Source of the DNA: an uncultured Clostridium sp.
Lineage (GTDB): Bacteria; Bacillota; Clostridia; Lachnospirales; Lachnospiraceae
Assembly (NCBI GenBank): GCA_937885015.1
Contig: CALAAS010000038.1
Coordinates: forward strand, 124,001-188,000
Direction of reading: 5' to 3'
Length of the DNA stretch: 64,000 bases
Part shown: piece after piece, positions 59,703 to 64,000 of the stretch
How positions within the stretch are numbered: the first letter of the stretch is position 1
How the letters are laid out: every line of letters starts with the position of its first letter
Notes under the pieces: generated by a model
What the model saw: only the letters and a program-made list of their open reading frames with translations
Told to the model about the DNA's origin: nothing
Database searches by the model: none
Program-made: the position numbers and the translations under genes

Positions 59703-60563
59703 TTATTTTCCCGGCCATTCCAGGCTGATGCGGCCCAGCTTTCCGCTTCGGAAATCCTCCAGAAGCAGCGCTGCCGCCTTGGAAGTATCCAGCTCCTGTC
59801 CCCGAAGAAGGCAGGACCGCACCCGGGCAATTTCCCGCAGTACCTGAAAATCCGGATTGGCAGTACTATCCTCCATCTCCTGCAATCCGTATCGCTCCTG
59901 CAGGCAGGCCTTATAATGATCTCCCAGTGCACGGATCAACTCCACTGCCAGCTCCTCCCGATCAATGATGGCATCGTTGATGGATCCGATAAAGGCCAGA
60001 TTCAGTCCTACCTTTTGGTCCTCAAACTTCGGCCACAAAATACCCGGCGTGTCCAGAAGCTCCAGCGTCCTGCTTAAACGGATCCACTGATTTCCCTTGG
60101 TAACTCCAGGCTTATTTCCCGTTTTTGTACAGGCTTTTCCGGCAAATGAATTGATAAACGTAGATTTTCCCACATTTGGAATTCCAACAACCATCGTCCG
60201 CACCGGACGGTTCAGAATCCCACGCTTTCTATCCCGCTCCAGTTTCTCCCTGCAGGCCTCCTGAACCAAGGGTTTAATCTGTTTGAGTCCCATCCCCGTG
60301 CGGGCATTGATTTTCAACACATGAATCCCCTGGGCACGAAAATAATCCACCCACATGTCATTAACCCGCTCATCCGCCAGATCCGCCTTATTCAGAAGAA
60401 GAATTCTTCCCTTTCCTCTGGCTAATTCGTCGATATCCGGATTCCGGCTTCCCAAAGGAGCCCGGGCATCTACCAGCTCTATGACAAGATCAATAAGCTT
60501 TATATCTTCCTTCATGGCGCGCTTGGCCTTGGTCATATGTCCTGGATACCACTGTATCTGCAT
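59703..60563 (-). CDS. rbgA: Ribosome biogenesis GTPase RbgA/YlqF
   Basis: 286 residues. A circularly permuted G domain: the G4 motif LLNKADLAD comes before G1 GIPNVGKSTFIN and G3 DTPGILWP. The start QWYPGHMTKAKRAMKEDIKLIDLVIELVDARAP is the family mark. It helps late 50S assembly in Bacillus, where it is essential. Located between lepB and rnhB, the standard order. Confidence 0.95.
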   Translation of the reverse strand: MQIQWYPGHMTKAKRAMKEDIKLIDLVIELVDARAPLGSRNPDIDELARGKGRILLLNKADLADERVNDMWVDYFRAQGIHVLKINARTGMGLKQIKPLVQEACREKLERDRKRGILNRPVRTMVVGIPNVGKSTFINSFAGKACTKTGNKPGVTKGNQWIRLSRTLELLDTPGILWPKFEDQKVGLNLAFIGSINDAIIDREELAVELIRALGDHYKACLQERYGLQEMEDSTANPDFQVLREIARVRSCLLRGQELDTSKAAALLLEDFRSGKLGRISLEWPGK

Positions 60564-60575
60564 ACTCTATGCCTC

Positions 60576-61118
60576 CTATGATCGTATCAGCCCGAACCGC
60601 TTCAGAGGCTGAATCCGCAGCCAGACTTTTCCCTTAATCTGGCGTTTTTTTACATTTCCCACATTTGCAAACCGGCTGTCATCACTGTTTTCCCGATTAT
60701 CACCCAGAAGAAAGTATTCATCCTCTCCCAGCACCACCGGATGCTCGGCCAACCCGGCCAGTGCAGCCGTTTTAAGGTTTTCTGGCCCCTCTGCCGGCTT
60801 TCCATTGATATAGAGAAGATTATCCCGAATCTGAATGGTTTCTCCCGGGAGGCCTACCACCCGCTTGATGTTGAATTCACCTTTTTTCTTTTCAAACACC
60901 ACAATTTCATAGCGCTGAGGCTTCTTAATCCGGTAAACCAGACGGTTCATCAGCACCGTATCATTCTGGGCAATTACCGGCTCCATGGACTGACCGGAAG
61001 CGGTAATCTGCGTTCCCAGCGAAAACACGGCAAACCAGGCAATCGAAATCACCACTGCCACATCCACAATCCATCCTATAATCAGCCGAAGACGGCTGGT
61101 ATCTTCATTCAGTTCCAT
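60576..61118 (-). CDS. lepB: Signal peptidase I
   Basis: 180 residues from the ATG at 61118, after AGAGGG; a GTG further upstream adds 35 residues without a ribosome binding site. A membrane anchor (about 12-35) is followed by the nucleophile Ser in SGQSMEPV and the Lys in GEFNIKRVVGLPGE, with LGDNRENSDDSRF near the end. It removes signal peptides outside the membrane. Confidence 0.93.
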   Translation of the reverse strand: MELNEDTSRLRLIIGWIVDVAVVISIAWFAVFSLGTQITASGQSMEPVIAQNDTVLMNRLVYRIKKPQRYEIVVFEKKKGEFNIKRVVGLPGETIQIRDNLLYINGKPAEGPENLKTAALAGLAEHPVVLGEDEYFLLGDNRENSDDSRFANVGNVKKRQIKGKVWLRIQPLKRFGLIRS

Positions 61119-61261
61119 TTCGCCCTCTTTGCTTTCTACATTTCCTATGATATGAAAAAACTGCTGCACAACGGGATCCTGAGCTGTTTTCAGAAAAGCT
61201 TTCGCCTCTCCGGAAACAGACACAAAATCACGTTGAGCAGCAGCTCCCTCTGTTTCAAGAA
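61119..61261 (-). other. Gap between rplS and lepB
   Basis: 143 bp. It is open in the lepB frame but has no start with a ribosome binding site. No terminator with a T run or clear promoter was seen, so read-through from rplS is likely. Confidence 0.4.
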
Positions 61262-61609
61262 TTATTTCACTAACTCTTTTACTTTTGCCGCTTTTCCGAC
61301 TCTCGTTCTCAGGTAGTTCAGTTTTGCTCTTCTTACTTTACCTCTTCTTACGACTTCAATATTCTCAACGGAGGGAGAATGTAACGGCCAGGTCTTCTCA
61401 ACGCCAACGCCGTTGGAATTCTTTCTAACCGTGAAGGTCTCTCTTAAACCGCCGTTCTGTCTCTTGATAACCGTTCCCTCGAAAACCTGAATTCTCTCGC
61501 GGTTTCCCTCTTTGATCTTGGCAGATACGCGAACCGTATCCCCTACATTGAAACTCGGAACCGTCTCTTTTAACTGAGCTGCTTCGATATTCTTGATAAT
61601 CTCGTTCAT
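61262..61609 (-). CDS. rplS: Ribosomal protein bL19
   Basis: 115 residues. Characteristic parts are PSFNVGDTVRVSAKIKEGNRERIQVFEGTVI and the SVENIEVVRRGKVRRAKLNYLR stretch. It bridges the 30S/50S interface. AAGGAGG lies before the ATG, and it has its own promoter and leader. Confidence 0.97.
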   Translation of the reverse strand: MNEIIKNIEAAQLKETVPSFNVGDTVRVSAKIKEGNRERIQVFEGTVIKRQNGGLRETFTVRKNSNGVGVEKTWPLHSPSVENIEVVRRGKVRRAKLNYLRTRVGKAAKVKELVK

Positions 61610-61691
61610 CTTCGTGAACCTCCTTTAAAATCTTTGATGTTCTTAATACCTTTTGTAACAGAGGAACATCTCTTTATTTCACAGTTTCTCA

Positions 61692-61720
61692 TTTTACCAT
61701 AAACAGAAAGCAGATGCAAG
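61692..61720 (-). promoter_or_regulatory. Promoter of rplS
   Basis: On the minus strand TTGCAT (61720-61715) and TAAAAT (61697-61692) are spaced 17 bp. The ~80-nt leader that follows may contain the Firmicutes L19 leader structure; that was not verified. Confidence 0.65.
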
Positions 61721-61741
61721 CACTTTTCCACTGTTTTCTTC

Positions 61742-62485
61742 CTATTTTTCTTCCCGTTTTTTCAGAAGTTCTTCCAGATATTTTTTTTCTTTTTTATCCA
61801 GAATCGCATCAGACAAAAGATCCGGCCGCCGCTCCAACGTCCGTTCAATGGACTTCTGTCGTCTCCAGGTTTCGATATTTTTGTGATGTCCCGTCAGAAG
61901 CACTTCCGGAACTGATTTGCCCATAAAATTCTCTGGCCGCGTATACTGCGGATATTCCAAAAGATTGTCATGAAAGGTTTCAAACTCTGCCGACACATCG
62001 TTGTTCAGGACACCGGGAACCAGTCGGGAAATACAGTCAATCATAACCATGGCCGGCAGCTCTCCGCCGGTCAGCACATAGTCTCCAATGGAAATATAAT
62101 CCGTCACGATCATTTCCAAAACCCGCTCATCAATCCCCTCATAATGGCCGCATAAAAACACGAGATCCTCTTCCTGTGCCAGCTCTTCTGCAATTGCCTG
62201 ATTAAACACCCGGCCCTGGGGCGTCATATAAATGACTCTCGGCCGTTTACCTGTACGCGCCGCCAAATCCTCATACGCGTCATACACAGGACCCGGCTGC
62301 ATTACCATCCCGGCTCCGCCGCCATAGGGAGCGTCATCCACATGATGATGCTTATCCCTGGAATAATCCCGGATATTAACTGCCTCCACAGAAATCAGCC
62401 CCTTTTCCATGGCACGACCGGTAATGCTGGTATTTAACCCCCCTGCAACCATATCCGGAAACAGGGTCAGAATATGAAAATTCAT
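61742..62485 (-). CDS. trmD: tRNA (guanine-37-N1)-methyltransferase TrmD
   Basis: 247 residues from the ATG at 62485 (MNFHILTLFPDMV), after AAGGAGA. SPOUT-class motifs include DKHHHVDDAPYGGGAGMVMQ, VFLCGHYEGIDERV and DYVLTGGELPAMVMID. It methylates G37 of tRNAs to prevent frameshifting. The late DARLLTGPHYT-like part (PEVLLTGHHKNIETWRR) is also present. Normal place after rimM. Confidence 0.97.
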   Translation of the reverse strand: MNFHILTLFPDMVAGGLNTSITGRAMEKGLISVEAVNIRDYSRDKHHHVDDAPYGGGAGMVMQPGPVYDAYEDLAARTGKRPRVIYMTPQGRVFNQAIAEELAQEEDLVFLCGHYEGIDERVLEMIVTDYISIGDYVLTGGELPAMVMIDCISRLVPGVLNNDVSAEFETFHDNLLEYPQYTRPENFMGKSVPEVLLTGHHKNIETWRRQKSIERTLERRPDLLSDAILDKKEKKYLEELLKKREEK

Positions 62486-62496
62486 TGCCTTTCTCC

Positions 62497-63009
62497 TTAC
62501 AGATCCAAAAGTCCGTCCATAATGTGCACCGTCACAGTTCCATTTTCCAGGTTCACTTCCCGGATACATTCTTTGATGGAGGGAAAGAGATATTCTTTTC
62601 CATCTGTGCCGGTGATCACATACACATCATTCGCCCCGGTCTTCATAATATCCTTTACCTCTCCAAAGGCCTCCCCATCCTCCGTAATCACACAAAGGCC
62701 GATGAGATCTGCAATAAAATTCTCATCGGGAGCCAGGGCAACGGCCTGATCTCTGGCTACCAGCAGATCTTTATTGCGGTAAGGCTCACAGTCCTCTATT
62801 TTCTCAAATTCCTTTATTTTCAAAATTACCATATTTTTAAAAAAACGAGCCTGGGAAACCGTAACGGGCAAACGTTCCCGGCCTGTATCAATAAACGCTT
62901 TTTTAAGCTTTTTAAAGCGGTTCACATCGTCCGTCGTAGGAAATACCTTTACTTCCCCCCGGATACCGTGAGGGGACGTAATCACACCAACTCTCAGATA
63001 ATCTACCAT
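62497..63009 (-). CDS. rimM: 16S rRNA processing factor RimM
   Basis: 170 residues from the ATG at 63009, after AGGAG. An N-terminal beta-barrel (RVGVITSPHGIRGEVKVFP) and a PRC-barrel (about 95-170; DLIGLCVITEDGEAFGEVKDIMKTGANDVYVI) are both present. RimM helps 30S head maturation through S19. It lies between khpA and trmD. Confidence 0.95.
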   Translation of the reverse strand: MVDYLRVGVITSPHGIRGEVKVFPTTDDVNRFKKLKKAFIDTGRERLPVTVSQARFFKNMVILKIKEFEKIEDCEPYRNKDLLVARDQAVALAPDENFIADLIGLCVITEDGEAFGEVKDIMKTGANDVYVITGTDGKEYLFPSIKECIREVNLENGTVTVHIMDGLLDL

Positions 63010-63093
63010 ATCTCTCTCCTGTCTGGATTTGAATGCAAAAAAGAGGGAAATATCCCAAAAGCCGCCTTCCCTCACAGGAAGACGGCTCTCATC

Positions 63094-63321
63094 TTACTGA
63101 ATCTCTACAATTACTTTTTTGTCTTCCCGGGAAGCGGCTGCTTTTACAACGGAACGAATCGCCTTGGCAATCCGTCCCTGCTTTCCGATTACCTTTCCCA
63201 TATCAGAGGGGGCAACCCGAAGCTCAATCACAACCTCATCTTCCTTCGTCGATTCCGTAACAGCAACCTCGTCTGGGTTCTCAACCAGTGCTTTTGCGAT
63301 AACTTCTACTAATTCCTTCAT
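63094..63321 (-). CDS. khpA: KH-domain RNA-binding protein KhpA
   Basis: 75 residues from the ATG at 63321, after GAGGTG. A single KH domain with APSDMGKVIGKQGRIAKAIRSVVKAA carries the GxxG loop. KhpA pairs with KhpB (Jag) and influences cell elongation in streptococci. Standard place between rpsP and rimM. Confidence 0.94.
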   Translation of the reverse strand: MKELVEVIAKALVENPDEVAVTESTKEDEVVIELRVAPSDMGKVIGKQGRIAKAIRSVVKAAASREDKKVIVEIQ

Positions 63322-63347
63322 ACCATACACCTCACAGGCTAAGCTGT

Positions 63348-63587
63348 TTACTGGATACCGGCGATTTTTAAAAGTTTACCGACAGTCTCAGTCGGCTGAG
63401 CACCTGTTGCTAACCATTTTTTAGCAGCCTCCTCATCGATCTTGATGGTGCTCGGCTCCGTGTTCGGATCGTAGTAACCAATCTCTTCGATGAATCTTCC
63501 ATCTCTCGGGGATCTGGAATCTGCAACAACAATTCTATAGAAAGGAGCCTTTTTCTGACCCATTCTTTTCAGTCTCATCTTTACCAT
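63348..63587 (-). CDS. rpsP: Ribosomal protein bS16
   Basis: 79 residues. The family start MRLKRMGQKKAPFYRIVVADSRSPRDGRFIEEIGYYDP is complete. AAGGAGG precedes the ATG. It follows ffh and precedes khpA. Confidence 0.97.
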   Translation of the reverse strand: MVKMRLKRMGQKKAPFYRIVVADSRSPRDGRFIEEIGYYDPNTEPSTIKIDEEAAKKWLATGAQPTETVGKLLKIAGIQ

Positions 63588-63662
63588 TTCACATTCACCT
63601 CCTTGGATTTATGAATACTTATATAGATAATGCATATGCATCATACTAACACAAATACTGTA

Positions 63663-64000
63663 CTAAAACGGCAGTTTCATTTTACCGAACATGCCTCCGA
63701 AGCCACCCTTTCGCCTGCCGCCCATTCCAGGCAGCTGCTTCATAAGCTTCTTCATCTCCCCGAACTGCTTAACCAGCCGGTTTACCTCTGCAATGTCCAC
63801 CCCTGCACCGCGGGCAATTCTCTTTTTCCTGGATGGATTCATCAAATCCGGGTTCCGCCGTTCTTCCTCTGTCATGGAAAGGATAATTGCCTCCACCCGG
63901 CCCATGGCCTTCTCATTTTCATCCAGATCCAAACCCTTTAACTGGCCCATTCCGGGAAGCATACCCATGATGCTGGCCATACCGCCCATCTTTTTAATCT
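63663..64000 (-). CDS. ffh: Signal recognition particle protein Ffh, C-terminal part
   Basis: The frame is open to the window edge, so only the last ~112 residues are seen. The methionine-rich M domain (GGMASIMGMLPGMGQL, AIILSMTEEERRNPDLMNPSRKKRIARGAG, EVNRLVKQFGEMKKLMKQL) binds signal peptides and SRP RNA. The NG GTPase domain lies outside. It heads the ffh-to-yraN block. Confidence 0.95.
   Translation of the reverse strand, partial: IKKMGGMASIMGMLPGMGQLKGLDLDENEKAMGRVEAIILSMTEEERRNPDLMNPSRKKRIARGAGVDIAEVNRLVKQFGEMKKLMKQLPGMGGRRKGGFGGMFGKMKLPF

Overview
The window looks like the chromosome of a spore-forming Clostridia, most likely a Lachnospiraceae gut anaerobe (Clostridium cluster XIVa / Enterocloster-like; genus not resolvable by eye). 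The basis is a small acid-soluble spore protein, YlbJ, the L21-Prp-L27-Obg and Ffh-S16-KhpA-RimM-TrmD-L19-LepB-RbgA-RNase HII gene orders, the TIGR03960/TIGR03936/RNase G trio, and a LexA/LysM (YneA-like) divergent SOS pair with Gram-positive LexA boxes. Both window ends cut genes: a cytidylate-kinase-like protein at the left and ffh at the right. No rRNA, tRNA, CRISPR array or insertion sequence was seen.

Layout. 0-4 kb: kinase end, an NlpC/P60 cell-wall hydrolase, a TtcA-like tRNA thiolase and a XerS-like tyrosine recombinase. 4-8.1 kb: an AT-rich accessory block with a 30-residue membrane peptide, a sodium:solute symporter and a BPL_N-type amidotransferase-like protein in one operon, divergent from a MerR regulator fused to an RlmA-like zinc-ribbon/methyltransferase-like region. 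8.1-9.2 kb: the SOS pair. 9.3-20.1 kb: housekeeping genes (DUF554, RsfS, YqeK, NadD, YhbY, Obg, L27, Prp, L21, purine permease, RNase G, two radical-SAM-linked proteins). 20.3-22.8 kb: an AT-rich, translationally coupled two-gene module of unknown function (DUF697-like protein plus a helical, membrane-segment-containing partner).

23.0-37.4 kb is the main accessory system. It is a catabolic cluster flanked by two paralogous GntR/UTRA regulators. It combines a fructoselysine-type deglycase, epimerase and kinase (FrlB, FrlC, FrlD-like) with an ATP-dependent hydantoinase/oxoprolinase pair (HyuA/HyuB), a TRAP transporter (DctP-DctQ-DctM), an MFS transporter, a sialidase-fold protein without a signal peptide, and an RbsD/FucU mutarotase. 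At least two, and probably three, transcription units share the 17-mer TGTTATATAACATTATA over the -10 region. I infer import and phosphorolytic deglycation of an Amadori-type or related glycated, possibly lactam/hydantoin-containing, compound. The substrate is not known.

37.5-44.4 kb: one operon of membrane-anchored, mostly zinc-ribbon proteins (FDPETGEPL-repeat protein, propeller-like protein, coiled-coil protein, glycan-binding-like protein, M15 peptidase). 44.5-57.2 kb: PepT, RecU, RluA-type synthase, SDR, YgiQ, an RsuA-HAD fusion, RsmF, an M23 peptidase, YlbJ, a coiled-coil protein, CoaD and RsmD. 57.4-64 kb: SASP, PgeF, then the YraN-to-Ffh ribosome/secretion block read on the minus strand.

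Starts were re-chosen where a Shine-Dalgarno site or an ATGA-type overlap favoured an internal start. All family assignments come from reading motifs by eye; no database search was run.
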